NCBI GenBank assembly: GCA_035571875.1
Contig: DATNBR010000061.1
Coordinates: 1-30,840, forward strand
Origin: Parafrigoribacterium_A sp035571875
GTDB taxonomy: Bacteria > Actinomycetota > Actinomycetes > Actinomycetales > Microbacteriaceae
Direction: 5' to 3'
DNA: 30,840 nucleotides
Shown: in pieces, positions 13,049 to 21,523 of the stretch
Layout: the number at the start of each line of letters is the position of its first letter
Numbering within the stretch: the stretch's first letter is position 1
The notes under the pieces: generated by a model
The model's database searches: none
What the model was told of the DNA's origin: nothing
What the model saw: only the letters and a program-made list of their open reading frames with translations
Program-made: the position numbers and the translations under genes

Positions 13049-16000
13049 CGGTCACCTCCATGATGCGCTCCCAGACGACTTCACCGTCGGGGTCCAGGCC
13101 TTCGTCGACCGCCGTTGCTCGTGTCTCGAGTACCGCTGCGTAGTCGCGCGGCAGCACCTTGACGAAGCGCGCCATTGTGGCGTCGAGGTCGTCGAGCATC
13201 CGTGCGGCGACGGTGGATCCTGTCTCCGCACGGTGCTTCGCGAGCAGGTCGACGATGATCTCGCGATCTGCTGCACCGACGGGCAGGAGCTCGAGCTCTC
13301 CCGCGGCAAGGGCATCGGCGTTGACGCGCTCGCGCCTGAGGTCGTAGACATACGCCGTTCCGCCGGACATGCCGGCGCCGAGGTTGCGACCTGTTCCGCC
13401 GAGGATCAGTGCGAGGCCACCGGTCATGTACTCGAGTGCGTGGTCGCCGACGCCCTCGACCACGGCGGTGGCACCGGAGTTCCGCACGAGGAACCGCTCG
13501 CCGACGATGCCGCGGATGAACATGCTTCCCTGGGTCGCACCATAACCGATCACGTTGCCAGCTATCACGTTGCGCTCCGCCGCGAACACGCTCCTTCGGT
13601 CCGGACGCAGCACGATCTGCCCACCGGAGAGTCCCTTACCCACATAGTCGTTGCTGTCGCCCTCGAGCCGCAGCGTGATGCCTGCGGGCAGGAAGGCGCC
13701 GAGCGATTGGCCAGCCGAGCCGGAGAGATTGATCTCGATCGTGCCACTCGGCAGGCCGTTCTCGCCGTAGCGCAGGGTGACCTCGTGGCCGAGCATGGTG
13801 CCGACGGCGCGCTCGGTGTTGCGGATAGGCAGCGTGATGGAAACGTGCTCGCCGCCCCGCAGCGCAGCATCGCTCAGACCGATGAGCTCGACGTCGAAGT
13901 GGCGCTCGAGTTCGTGGTCCTGCTGCCTGTGGTGGGCGCGCGGGGCGTCATCCGGGAAGTCCGGACCCTGCAGGATGGGCGAGAGGTCGAGGCCGTCGGC
14001 CTTCCAGTGCTCGATCGCGCCGTCGACGTCGAGCAGCTCGCTGCGACCGATGGCCTCCTCGAGAGTGTGGAAGCCGAGCTCTGCGAGGTACTCGCGCACC
14101 TCCTGGGCGAGGAATTCGAAGAAGTTCACGACGAATTCCGGCTTGCCGTTGAAACGGTCGCGCAGCTCTGGGTTCTGCGTGGCCACGCCGACCGGGCAGG
14201 TGTCGAGATGACACTTTCGCATCATGATGCAGCCGGACACGATGAGCGGCGCGGTGGCGAAACCGAACTCCTCGGCGCCCAGGAGCGCGGCGACGATCAC
14301 GTCCCTGCCCGTCTTGAGCTGACCATCCGCCTGAACGACGACGCGATCGCGCATGCCATTCAGCATGAGCGTCTGCTGCGTCTCGGCCAGACCGAGCTCC
14401 CAAGGGGTGCCGGCGTGCTTGAGCGAGTTGAGCGGGCTTGCGCCGGTGCCGCCGTCGTGGCCCGAGACGAGCACGACATCCGCGAGGGCCTTGGTGACTC
14501 CCGCCGCGACGGCGCCGATGCCCGACTGGCTCACAAGCTTGACGTGCACGCGAGCGTCGGGGTTGGCGCGCTTGAGATCGAAGATGAGCTGCTTGAGGTC
14601 TTCGATCGAGTAGATGTCGTGGTGCGGGGGCGGGCTGATCAGCCCGACACCGGCGGTTGCGTGCCTCGTGCGAGCGATCCACGGGTACACCTTCGCGGGC
14701 GGCAACTGACCGCCCTCGCCCGGCTTCGCACCCTGCGCCATCTTGATCTGGATGTCACTGGCGTGCGTGAGGTACATGCTGGTCACGCCGAATCGCCCTG
14801 AGGCGACCTGCTTGATGGCGCTGCGGCGCTGCGGGTCGAGAAGACGATCCACATCTTCGCCGCCCTCCCCCGTGTTGCTCTTGGCACCGAGACTGTTCAT
14901 GGCGATCGCGAGCGTCTGGTGCGCCTCAGCGCTGATCGAGCCGTAGCTCATCGCACCGGTGGAGAACCGCTTGACGATCGACGACACAGGCTCGACGGAG
15001 TCGATCGGCACGGGCGGGCGAACACCCTCGCGCAGCTTGAACAGACCACGGAGGGTCATCAGGTTGCTCGACTGCTCGTCGACGAGCTTCGTGTAGTCAC
15101 GGAAGATGTCGTAACGGCGCGTGCGAGTCGAGTGCTGCAGGCGGAACACCGTATCCGGGTTGAAGAGGTGAGGTGGTCCGCCCCTGCGCCACTGGTACTC
15201 GCCGCCGGTGGCGAGTCGCTCATGCGCCGTCGTCGAAGCGTCATCCGGGTATGCACTGCGGTGTCGTGCGAGGTTCTCGGTCGCGACGACGTCGATCCCG
15301 ACGCCGCCGAGCTTGCTCGTCGTGCCGGTGAAGTACCGATCCACGAACTCCTGGCCGAGACCGACGGCCTCGAAGGCCTGCGCGCCGGAGTACGACGAGA
15401 CAACCGAGATGCCCATCTTCGACATGATCTTCAGAACGCCCTTGCCGAGCGCCTTGATCACGTTCGCCACGGCCGTCTCCGCACTGATGCCGGTGACGGT
15501 GCCGTTGCGCACGAGCTCCTCCGCGCTCTCCATGGCGAGATACGGGTTGATCGCGGACGCGCCATAGCCGACGAGCAGTGCGACATGGTGCACCTCGCGC
15601 ACGTCACCTGCCTCGACGATGAGACCGACCTTGAGCCGGTTCTCGTTGCGGATGAGGTGGTGGTGCACCGCGGAGACCATGAGCAGCGACGGTACGGGAG
15701 CAAGGTCCTTGTTCGAGTCACGGTCGGACAGCACGATGTACTTCGCGCCGTGCTCAATGGCGTCGTCGACCTCGGCGCACATGGCATCGATGCGGTTCTC
15801 CATCGCCTGCGGACCCTCGTCGAAGCGATACAGGCCGCGGATGGTCGTGGTCGTCCTGCTCCCAGGTGAGGCATCGATGTGCTGGATCTTCGCCAGCTCG
15901 TCGTTGTCGATGACCGGGAAGTCGAGGATGATCTGGTACGCGTGTTCCGGGGTGGCCGCGAGCAGGTTCCGCTCCGGTCCGAGTCCGAGCTGCATCGAGG

Positions 16001-17618
16001 TGACGACGGACTCGCGGATGCTGTCGAGCGGCGGGTTCGTCACCTGCGCGAACTGCTGGGTGAAGTAGTCGAACAGCAGCCGCGGTCGCTCAGCGAGAAC
16101 CGCGATGGGCGTGTCAGAGCCCATGGCGCCGATCGGCTCGGCGCCGTTCTGTGCCATCGGAGCGAGGAGGACCGACACCTCCTCCTCCGTATAGCCGAAG
16201 GTGCGCTGGCGCCGGGTGACCGAAGCCGGCGTGTGCCTGATGTGCTCACGCTCGGGGAGGTCGTGAAGGTTGATGCGGCCGGCTTCAAGCCACTCGCCCC
16301 ACGGTTCAGCCGCCGCCAGTTCGCCCTTGATCTCCTCGTCCTCAATGAGGCGGCCGGCCTCAGTGTCGACGAGGAACATCTTGCCCGGGCGCAGACGGCC
16401 CTTGCGCACGACGAGGCTGGGGTCGATGTCGAGCACACCGATTTCGCTCGCGAGCACGATGAGCCCGTCGCTCGTCACGACGTAGCGCCCCGGGCGAAGA
16501 CCGTTGCGGTCCAGGGTCGCGCCGACCAGGGTGCCATCGGTGAAGACGAGCGCCGCCGGACCGTCCCACGGCTCCATCAGCATCGAGTGGTACTCGTAGA
16601 AGGCACGGCGAGCCGGGTCGATGTCGGTCTGGTTCTCGTAGGCCTCGGGGATGGTCATCATCATCGCGTGCGGCAGGGAGCGACCGCCGAGCGTGAGCAG
16701 TTCCACGACCTCGTCGAGTGAGGCCGAGTCGCTCGCTCCCGGAGTGACGATCGGGAAGATCTGGGTGAGGTCTCCGAGCACGTCGGACGCGAGTTGCGAC
16801 TGGCGCGCGCGCATCCAGTTGCGGTTGCCCTGCACCGTGTTGATCTCGCCGTTATGGGCGAGCATGCGGAACGGCTGAGCCAGCGGCCAGGACGGGAACG
16901 TGTTCGTCGAGTACCGCGAGTGTACGAGGGCGAGTCTGGAGGCGAAGCGGTCGTCCGACAGGTCGGGATAGAACGGCTCGAGTTGGAGCGTCGTGACCAT
17001 GCCCTTGTAGACCAGGGTGCGGCAGCTCAGCGAGGGGAAGTACACCTCGAACTCGCGTTCAGCGCGCTTGCGAAGCCGGAAGGTCTGGCGATCGAGTTCG
17101 ATGCCCGAGAGCGACGCGCCGGTCTCGTTTGTGCGATTGCTCGCAAGGAAGAGCTGCTCGAAGTGAGGCATGGCGTCCCTGGCCAGGTTGCCCAGCTCCC
17201 CCGGACGCACGGGCACCTCACGCCAGCCGAGCACCGTGAGGTGTTCCTCCGCCGCGAGCGACTCAATGCCGTGCTGTGCGCGCTCACGCTCAGCGGCATC
17301 GGTGGGTAGGAATGCCATGCCGACGGCGTATCGGCCCTGCTGGGGAAGGTCGAAGTCGACGACGGCGCGCAGGAATGCATCCGGGATCTGCGTGATGATG
17401 CCAGCACCGTCTCCGGTCCCCGCGTCAGAGCCGATCGCACCGCGGTGCTCGAGATTGCGGAGCGCGCCGAGCGCTGCGTCGATGATGTCGTGGCCCGCCG
17501 TGCCGCGGAGGGTAGCGACCATGGCGAGGCCGCAGGCGTCGCGCTCTTCGCGGGGGTCGTAGAGGCCGACCGCGGAAGGCACGGTGCTGAAGCGTGAAAA
17601 GGTGGGCGTGACAGCCAT
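13041..17618 (-). CDS. gltB: Glutamate synthase (NADPH) large subunit
   Basis: 1525 residues, typical of GltB. The class II amidotransferase domain begins with Cys29 in ERDACGLAMVA. In characterised GltB this cysteine becomes the N-terminus after removal of a propeptide, here 28 residues. A central domain and an FMN-binding synthase domain follow, with GAMSYGSIS, SNTGEGGED and the VKLVSQSGIG segment. The 3Fe-4S cysteines are 1130, 1136 and 1141 in CIMMRKCHLDTCP. The C-terminal part is the glycine-rich beta-helix (GVGDHALEYMTGG). It makes glutamate from glutamine and 2-oxoglutarate together with GltD. The ATG at 17618 has GAGGA about ten bases upstream. The 268-bp region upstream may hold a regulatory leader. 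Confidence 0.97.
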   Translation of the reverse strand: MAVTPTFSRFSTVPSAVGLYDPREERDACGLAMVATLRGTAGHDIIDAALGALRNLEHRGAIGSDAGTGDGAGIITQIPDAFLRAVVDFDLPQQGRYAVGMAFLPTDAAERERAQHGIESLAAEEHLTVLGWREVPVRPGELGNLARDAMPHFEQLFLASNRTNETGASLSGIELDRQTFRLRKRAEREFEVYFPSLSCRTLVYKGMVTTLQLEPFYPDLSDDRFASRLALVHSRYSTNTFPSWPLAQPFRMLAHNGEINTVQGNRNWMRARQSQLASDVLGDLTQIFPIVTPGASDSASLDEVVELLTLGGRSLPHAMMMTIPEAYENQTDIDPARRAFYEYHSMLMEPWDGPAALVFTDGTLVGATLDRNGLRPGRYVVTSDGLIVLASEIGVLDIDPSLVVRKGRLRPGKMFLVDTEAGRLIEDEEIKGELAAAEPWGEWLEAGRINLHDLPEREHIRHTPASVTRRQRTFGYTEEEVSVLLAPMAQNGAEPIGAMGSDTPIAVLAERPRLLFDYFTQQFAQVTNPPLDSIRESVVTSMQLGLGPERNLLAATPEHAYQIILDFPVIDNDELAKIQHIDASPGSRTTTTIRGLYRFDEGPQAMENRIDAMCAEVDDAIEHGAKYIVLSDRDSNKDLAPVPSLLMVSAVHHHLIRNENRLKVGLIVEAGDVREVHHVALLVGYGASAINPYLAMESAEELVRNGTVTGISAETAVANVIKALGKGVLKIMSKMGISVVSSYSGAQAFEAVGLGQEFVDRYFTGTTSKLGGVGIDVVATENLARHRSAYPDDASTTAHERLATGGEYQWRRGGPPHLFNPDTVFRLQHSTRTRRYDIFRDYTKLVDEQSSNLMTLRGLFKLREGVRPPVPIDSVEPVSSIVKRFSTGAMSYGSISAEAHQTLAIAMNSLGAKSNTGEGGEDVDRLLDPQRRSAIKQVASGRFGVTSMYLTHASDIQIKMAQGAKPGEGGQLPPAKVYPWIARTRHATAGVGLISPPPHHDIYSIEDLKQLIFDLKRANPDARVHVKLVSQSGIGAVAAGVTKALADVVLVSGHDGGTGASPLNSLKHAGTPWELGLAETQQTLMLNGMRDRVVVQADGQLKTGRDVIVAALLGAEEFGFATAPLIVSGCIMMRKCHLDTCPVGVATQNPELRDRFNGKPEFVVNFFEFLAQEVREYLAELGFHTLEEAIGRSELLDVDGAIEHWKADGLDLSPILQGPDFPDDAPRAHHRQQDHELERHFDVELIGLSDAALRGGEHVSITLPIRNTERAVGTMLGHEVTLRYGENGLPSGTIEINLSGSAGQSLGAFLPAGITLRLEGDSNDYVGKGLSGGQIVLRPDRRSVFAAERNVIAGNVIGYGATQGSMFIRGIVGERFLVRNSGATAVVEGVGDHALEYMTGGLALILGGTGRNLGAGMSGGTAYVYDLRRERVNADALAAGELELLPVGAADREIIVDLLAKHRAETGSTVAARMLDDLDATMARFVKVLPRDYAAVLETRATAVDEGLDPDGEVVWERIMEVTGG

Positions 17619-17711
17619 TGAAGTTCCGTCCTCACGAGATGAACAGGATGGGTGCGGGACTTCGGCGGCCCTGAAGGAATGCGCGGGCGGGTCTGAGATT
17701 CGACCCCGGCT

Positions 17712-17737
17712 GCCCCGGTGATGTTAGATCACGGGGC
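17712..17737 (-). promoter_or_regulatory. Stem-loop in the gltB upstream region
   Basis: GCCCC-GTGAT, loop CTAAC, ATCAC-C-GGGGC pairs over ten base pairs with one bulged base on the minus strand. The stop codon of a short glutamine-rich reading frame lies inside its 5' arm. A second CCGGGG copy a few bases downstream (complement of 17704-17709) could compete for the same CCCC. No T run follows. It could be an intrinsic or attenuating terminator behind trpA, or a leader element for gltB. Confidence 0.4.
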
Positions 17738-17836
17738 CTGCTGCCCTAAGACTCGCTGACTGCCTCGCTTGTGACGGGCTTGCTGCCTCGACCGATCCGG
17801 ATGCTGCTGTGGTTTCGAGTGCGGCGTCATTGCCAT
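17729..17836 (-). CDS. Possible 35-residue glutamine-rich leader peptide upstream of gltB
   Basis: The frame starts at ATG 17836 (second ATG at 17830) and encodes 35 residues, of which seven are glutamine (three QQ pairs and one single Q) and ten are basic or histidine. The final two glutamine codons lie just before GCC CCG TGA, and the TGA is within the 5' arm of the 17712-17737 hairpin. A TACACT element (complement of 17861-17866) could be its -10. GGA five bases before the ATG is only a weak ribosome binding site. Codon use is unlike the neighbours: third-position GC is only about 60 percent and there is a rare TTA leucine codon, so it is not a normal conserved protein gene. It may be a chance frame. 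Confidence 0.25.
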   Translation of the reverse strand: MAMTPHSKPQQHPDRSRQQARHKRGSQRVLGQQAP

Positions 17837-17886
17837 CGGAGTCCGAATAGGTGTTCTCAGAGTGTAGCGCAGCCCGAGACCATCGC

Positions 17887-18687
17887 TTACGCGCTGCGGC
17901 TCGAGTCCGATACGGTGCCTTCGGCCAGCGCGGCCGCGACGCGACCCGCCGCTTCTGGTCCGCCGTCCGCCAGCGCCTTCACCAGCGCGGACCCCACGAT
18001 CGCGCCGTCGGCGTAGGCGAGAACCTCGCGCACCTGCTCCGCCGTGGAGATGCCGAGCCCCACGCAGGCGCTCGTCGACCCCGCGTCGCGAAGGCGAGTC
18101 ACGAGCGTGCGCGCGGCTGCGTCCACTCCCACCCGCGCCCCGGTGACGCCCATCGTCGACACGGCGTAGACGAAACCGCGACTGAGCGAAATGGCCTGAT
18201 CGAGACGCGCATCCGTGGATGTTGGCGCAGCCAGGAACACGCGGTCCAACCCGGTGCGGTCGGACACGCGCAACCACTCCGCAGCCTCGTCGGGAATGAG
18301 GTCTGGCGTGATGAGACCCGCACCGCCCGCGGCGAGAAGCTCATCCGCGAATCTGTCGACGCCGAACTGCACGACGGGGTTCCAATAGGTCATGAGGAGC
18401 ACCGGTGCGTCGACACGAGCGCGAATGGCCGCGACGGCCTCGAAGGCATGCCGCAATCGGAAGCCGCCTGCGAGAGCCGCCTGAGTCGCCTTTTGGATGA
18501 CGGCGCCGTCCATGACGGGGTCGGAGTACGGCAACCCGAGTTCGAGCACATCGACACCGTTCTCGACGAGTGCGACCGCGGCCTCAATGCTCGACTGCAG
18601 ATCAGGGAAGCCGACCGGAAGGTATCCGATGAGTGCGCCGCTCCCGGCGTCAGTGCGCGCGGCGATCGCCGCTTCGACCTGGCTCAT
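17887..18687 (-). CDS. trpA: Tryptophan synthase alpha subunit
   Basis: 266 residues. Catalytic Glu49 (LELGLPYSDP) and Asp60 (VMDG) stand at the same positions as in the enteric enzyme, and MTYWNPV, YAVSTMGVTG and VGLGISTAEQV are all present. It splits indole-3-glycerol phosphate into indole and glyceraldehyde 3-phosphate and channels indole to TrpB. The open frame runs upstream into trpB, but the conserved protein begins at the ATG at 18687, which overlaps the trpB stop as ATGA. It is the last gene of the trp cluster here. The lgt gene that commonly follows trpA in Actinobacteria is absent from the next interval. Confidence 0.97.
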   Translation of the reverse strand: MSQVEAAIAARTDAGSGALIGYLPVGFPDLQSSIEAAVALVENGVDVLELGLPYSDPVMDGAVIQKATQAALAGGFRLRHAFEAVAAIRARVDAPVLLMTYWNPVVQFGVDRFADELLAAGGAGLITPDLIPDEAAEWLRVSDRTGLDRVFLAAPTSTDARLDQAISLSRGFVYAVSTMGVTGARVGVDAAARTLVTRLRDAGSTSACVGLGISTAEQVREVLAYADGAIVGSALVKALADGGPEAAGRVAAALAEGTVSDSSRSA

Positions 18688-19886
18688 TTCGCAGTGTCCA
18701 GGAGGTCGAAGTATGCGCCGGCGGTCTCCATGTCTTTGTCGCCGCGGCCGCTGAGATTCACCAGGATGACCGCATCCGGGCCCAATTCGCGACCGAGACG
18801 CAGGGCGCCGGCGAGAGCGTGCGAGGACTCGATGGCGGGAATGATGCCCTCGGTGCGGCTGAGGAGCCGCAGTGCCTCCATGGCCTCGCTGTCGGAAGCC
18901 GGGAGGTACGTCGCACGACCGATGTCGGCGAGCCAGGCGTGTTCCGGCCCGACTCCCGGGTAGTCGAGTCCGGCAGAGATCGAGTGCGACTCGATCGTCT
19001 GACCGTCGGCATCCTGAAGGAGGTAGGTGCGCGCACCGTGCAGGATGCCCGGACGGCCGCGTTCGATCGACGCCGCGTGGCGCTCCGTCTCGATTCCGTC
19101 GCCGGCTGCCTCGAAGCCATAGAGGCCCACTTCGGGATCGTCGAGGAAGGCATGGAAGATGCCGATCGCATTCGAGCCGCCGCCGACGCATGCCGCGACG
19201 GCATCCGGAAGCCTGCCGACGAGGTCGAGGACCTGCTGCCGGGCCTCTTCACCGATGATCTTCTGGAAGTTGCGAACCATCTCGGGGAACGGATGCGGAC
19301 CGGCTGCGGTACCGAAGATGTAGTTGGTGGTCTCGACCGACGTGACCCACTCCCGGTAGGCCTCGTTGATCGCATCCTTGAGCGTGCGTGCGCCGGTCGT
19401 GACGGGAACGACCTCTGCACCCAACAGGCGCATGCGTGCGACGTTGAGCGCCTGTCGCTCGGTGTCGACCTCGCCCATGAATATCGTGCAGTCGAAGCCG
19501 AAGAGGGCCGCCGCCGTGGCGGTCGCCACACCGTGCTGTCCGGCACCAGTCTCGGCGATGACCCGCGTCTTACCGAGCCTTCTCGTGAGTAGCGCTTGGC
19601 CGAGCACGTTGTTGATCTTGTGCGACCCCGTGTGATTGAGATCCTCCCGCTTGAGGATGATCCGCGCTCCCCCGGCGTGCTCGGCAAACCGCGGCACCTC
19701 GGTGATGATCGAGGGGCGCCCGGTGTAGCTGCGATGCAGTTCCGCGAGTTCCGCCTGGAACGCCGGATCGTTCTTGGAGGCCTCGTAGGCGACTGTGATC
19801 TCGTCGATGGCGGCGACGAGCGGTTCGGGCATGTGCCTGCCGCCGTATTCGCCGAAATAGGGGCCGAGTTCGTCTCTGAGCGCCAT
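18684..19886 (-). CDS. trpB: Tryptophan synthase beta subunit
   Basis: 400 residues, the usual length. The PLP-binding lysine is Lys90 in HTGSHKINN, followed by ETGAGQHG, with the phosphate-binding GGGSNAIG and the C-terminal SGRGDKD also present. It condenses indole with serine to make tryptophan. The ATG at 19886 overlaps the trpC stop in TGATG, and the stop overlaps the trpA start by 4 bp, so trpC, trpB and trpA are translationally coupled. Confidence 0.98.
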   Translation of the reverse strand: MALRDELGPYFGEYGGRHMPEPLVAAIDEITVAYEASKNDPAFQAELAELHRSYTGRPSIITEVPRFAEHAGGARIILKREDLNHTGSHKINNVLGQALLTRRLGKTRVIAETGAGQHGVATATAAALFGFDCTIFMGEVDTERQALNVARMRLLGAEVVPVTTGARTLKDAINEAYREWVTSVETTNYIFGTAAGPHPFPEMVRNFQKIIGEEARQQVLDLVGRLPDAVAACVGGGSNAIGIFHAFLDDPEVGLYGFEAAGDGIETERHAASIERGRPGILHGARTYLLQDADGQTIESHSISAGLDYPGVGPEHAWLADIGRATYLPASDSEAMEALRLLSRTEGIIPAIESSHALAGALRLGRELGPDAVILVNLSGRGDKDMETAGAYFDLLDTAK

Positions 19887-20659
19887 CAGACGGCCAGGAA
19901 CTGCTGAAGTGTGGTCACGGGGTCTCCCTGGGTCACGAGGGCTTCGCCGACGAGCACGACATCCGCGCCGCCCTGACGGTAGTGCGCGACGTCTGCCGGC
20001 GAGGTGACCGCGGACTCCGCAACCCGGATGACTCCGGACGGAATGCGGTCGGCAAGACTTCCGAAGAGTTCTTGGTCTAGTTCGAAGGTGCTGAGGTTGC
20101 GGGCGTTGACTCCCACGATGGCGGCGCCGACGTCGAGTGCCCTCGAGACCTCGTCGCCGCTGTGTGTCTCGACGAGGGCGGCCATTCCGAGAGAGGTCAC
20201 GAGTTCGTGGAGTTCCGCGAGCTTCGCCTGCTCAAGGGCCGCGACGATGAGCAGCACGAGATCTGCTCCGGCGGCTCTGGCCTCGAACACCTGGTACGGC
20301 TCGGCAATGAAGTCCTTGCGCAGCACGGGTAGTTCCACGGCGTCCCTGACGGCCTCGAGGTCTGCGAGAGAACCACCGAATCGTCTGCCCTCGGTGAGGA
20401 CGCTGATGGCGCTGGCGCCGCCGATTTCATAGGAAACCGCGAGAGCGGCCGGATCCGGGATGTCGGCGAGTGGGCCGCGAGAGGGGCTCGCGCGCTTGAC
20501 CTCGGCGATGATCTTGACGCGCTCGGCTGGCGCGAGCCACCCCAGGGCGTCTCGGGGTGCCTCGCGGGCAAGAGCGTCGGCCTCGACCGTTTCGAGTGAG
20601 CGCAGCTCCCGGCGGGCCGAAGCATCTTCGACGGCGCCGGCTACGAGATCGGCGAGCAC
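19886..20659 (-). CDS. trpC: Indole-3-glycerol phosphate synthase
   Basis: 257 residues from the chosen start, normal for a monofunctional TrpC. Lys55 in AEVKRASPSRG and Lys115 in LRKDFIAEPYQV are the catalytic lysines. ALVETHS, GVNARNL and VAESAVTSPADV complete the TIM-barrel active site. It closes carboxyphenylamino-deoxyribulose phosphate to indole-3-glycerol phosphate. There are two GTG candidates. The one at 20695 would overlap the upstream small gene by 32 bp and add 12 residues that do not look like the family. The one at 20659 begins four bases after that gene's stop and is preferred. There is no fused TrpF domain. Confidence 0.93.
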   Translation of the reverse strand: MLADLVAGAVEDASARRELRSLETVEADALAREAPRDALGWLAPAERVKIIAEVKRASPSRGPLADIPDPAALAVSYEIGGASAISVLTEGRRFGGSLADLEAVRDAVELPVLRKDFIAEPYQVFEARAAGADLVLLIVAALEQAKLAELHELVTSLGMAALVETHSGDEVSRALDVGAAIVGVNARNLSTFELDQELFGSLADRIPSGVIRVAESAVTSPADVAHYRQGGADVVLVGEALVTQGDPVTTLQQFLAV

Positions 20660-20663
20660 CCTG

Positions 20664-20894
20664 CTAGTGCTCTTTGGGAATGTAGCGGGAGCCACCCACT
20701 CCGTAGCCGAGCCTCGCGAGGATCCAGCCGACGATGAGGCCGACGATCAAGAGGCCCGCGCACGCCCACACGAGAACGGGAAGATCGAGGAAGAACGCGA
20801 CCGTACCGGCCGCGAAGGCTGCCAACATGATGATCACAGCGGTCCACGCAGCCGGCGAATTGCCGTGGCCGGGATCTGATGTGTCGTCGCTCAC
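20664..20894 (-). CDS. HGxxPAAW-family small membrane protein
   Basis: 76 residues. The motif HGNSPAAW (10-17) directly precedes two predicted membrane helices (about 18-36 and 41-60), and the C-terminus is short and hydrophilic. Such proteins recur inside actinobacterial trp clusters, next to trpC and the Trp-associated membrane protein, as here. The function is unknown. The GTG start at 20894 is supported by AAGGAG four bases upstream. The stop is four bases from the trpC start. Confidence 0.8.
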   Translation of the reverse strand: MSDDTSDPGHGNSPAAWTAVIIMLAAFAAGTVAFFLDLPVLVWACAGLLIVGLIVGWILARLGYGVGGSRYIPKEH

Positions 20895-20926
20895 TGTGCT
20901 CCTTCAGGGGGTGTTGAATCCAAAGT

Positions 20927-21523
20927 CTAGCGTGAGGTCGGGTCGTCGCCGCCGCTCAAACGGTCCCAGTCGGAAACTGGGCCACCGGCACGAGGCGACC
21001 GAGCGTCTTGTGAGGCCTCGTAACGCCGCGCCGGTCCCGGCCAGCGCCGCCAGGTCGCCAGTGTGAAGACACCGATCAGCGCGGTCAGCCCACCCAGTGC
21101 CACTGCGACCGATGGCCAGGCGGACGCGTCCACCGAGGAGACCAATCCCCCGACCGCGGCGCTCCCTGACACGCCCGTCGCCTTCGTCACGGCCGATGCG
21201 GATGCCGCGATCGGCGACGTCATCGCGACGAGGCTCGAGACAATGACCCCTCCGCCGATGGCGAGCTGTAGCACGCCGAACACGATTCTCAGCGCCGGAC
21301 CCGAAATGGCGAGGGCCGCGACGAGTGCGAAGCCCGCGAGGCTCAGCGCGGAGAGATCGGGAGCGGCGATGCTGCCGGCCACCGAGAGACGAGTTCGCGA
21401 GGTGTCAGTGGTTGTCACCTGGAGTGAGAACCACTGCTGCGTCCACGCCAGCAGCGTCAGAGCGCTCGTGAGGATGGCGCCGATGAGTGCGACGGACTTC
21501 AGTCGGCGGGCGGTCATACTCAC
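20927..21523 (-). CDS. Trp-biosynthesis-associated membrane protein (Trp_oprn_chp family)
   Basis: 198 residues with about four predicted membrane helices. The first pair frames LLAWTQQWFSLQV, whose extracellular W/Q-rich stretch is typical of the family. After the last helix comes a hydrophilic, basic tail with WRRWPGPARRYE and SDWDRLSGGDDP. The family is found between trpE and trpC in Actinobacteria and its function is not established. The GTG at 21523 overlaps the trpE stop as GTGA, and an ATG lies two codons downstream at 21517. Either could be the true start. Confidence 0.85.
   Translation of the reverse strand: MSMTARRLKSVALIGAILTSALTLLAWTQQWFSLQVTTTDTSRTRLSVAGSIAAPDLSALSLAGFALVAALAISGPALRIVFGVLQLAIGGGVIVSSLVAMTSPIAASASAVTKATGVSGSAAVGGLVSSVDASAWPSVAVALGGLTALIGVFTLATWRRWPGPARRYEASQDARSPRAGGPVSDWDRLSGGDDPTSR

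Noticed and set aside
17729..18277. 182-codon frame across trpA and the gltB upstream region as a possible lgt remnant
   Set aside because: No membrane helices or Lgt signature are present. Its first part is a shifted frame of trpA, and only the last 35 codons lie in intergenic DNA.
18688..19191. Upstream extension of the trpA frame suggesting a fusion
   Set aside because: It is only an open shadow of trpB; TrpA starts at 18687 with an ATGA overlap.
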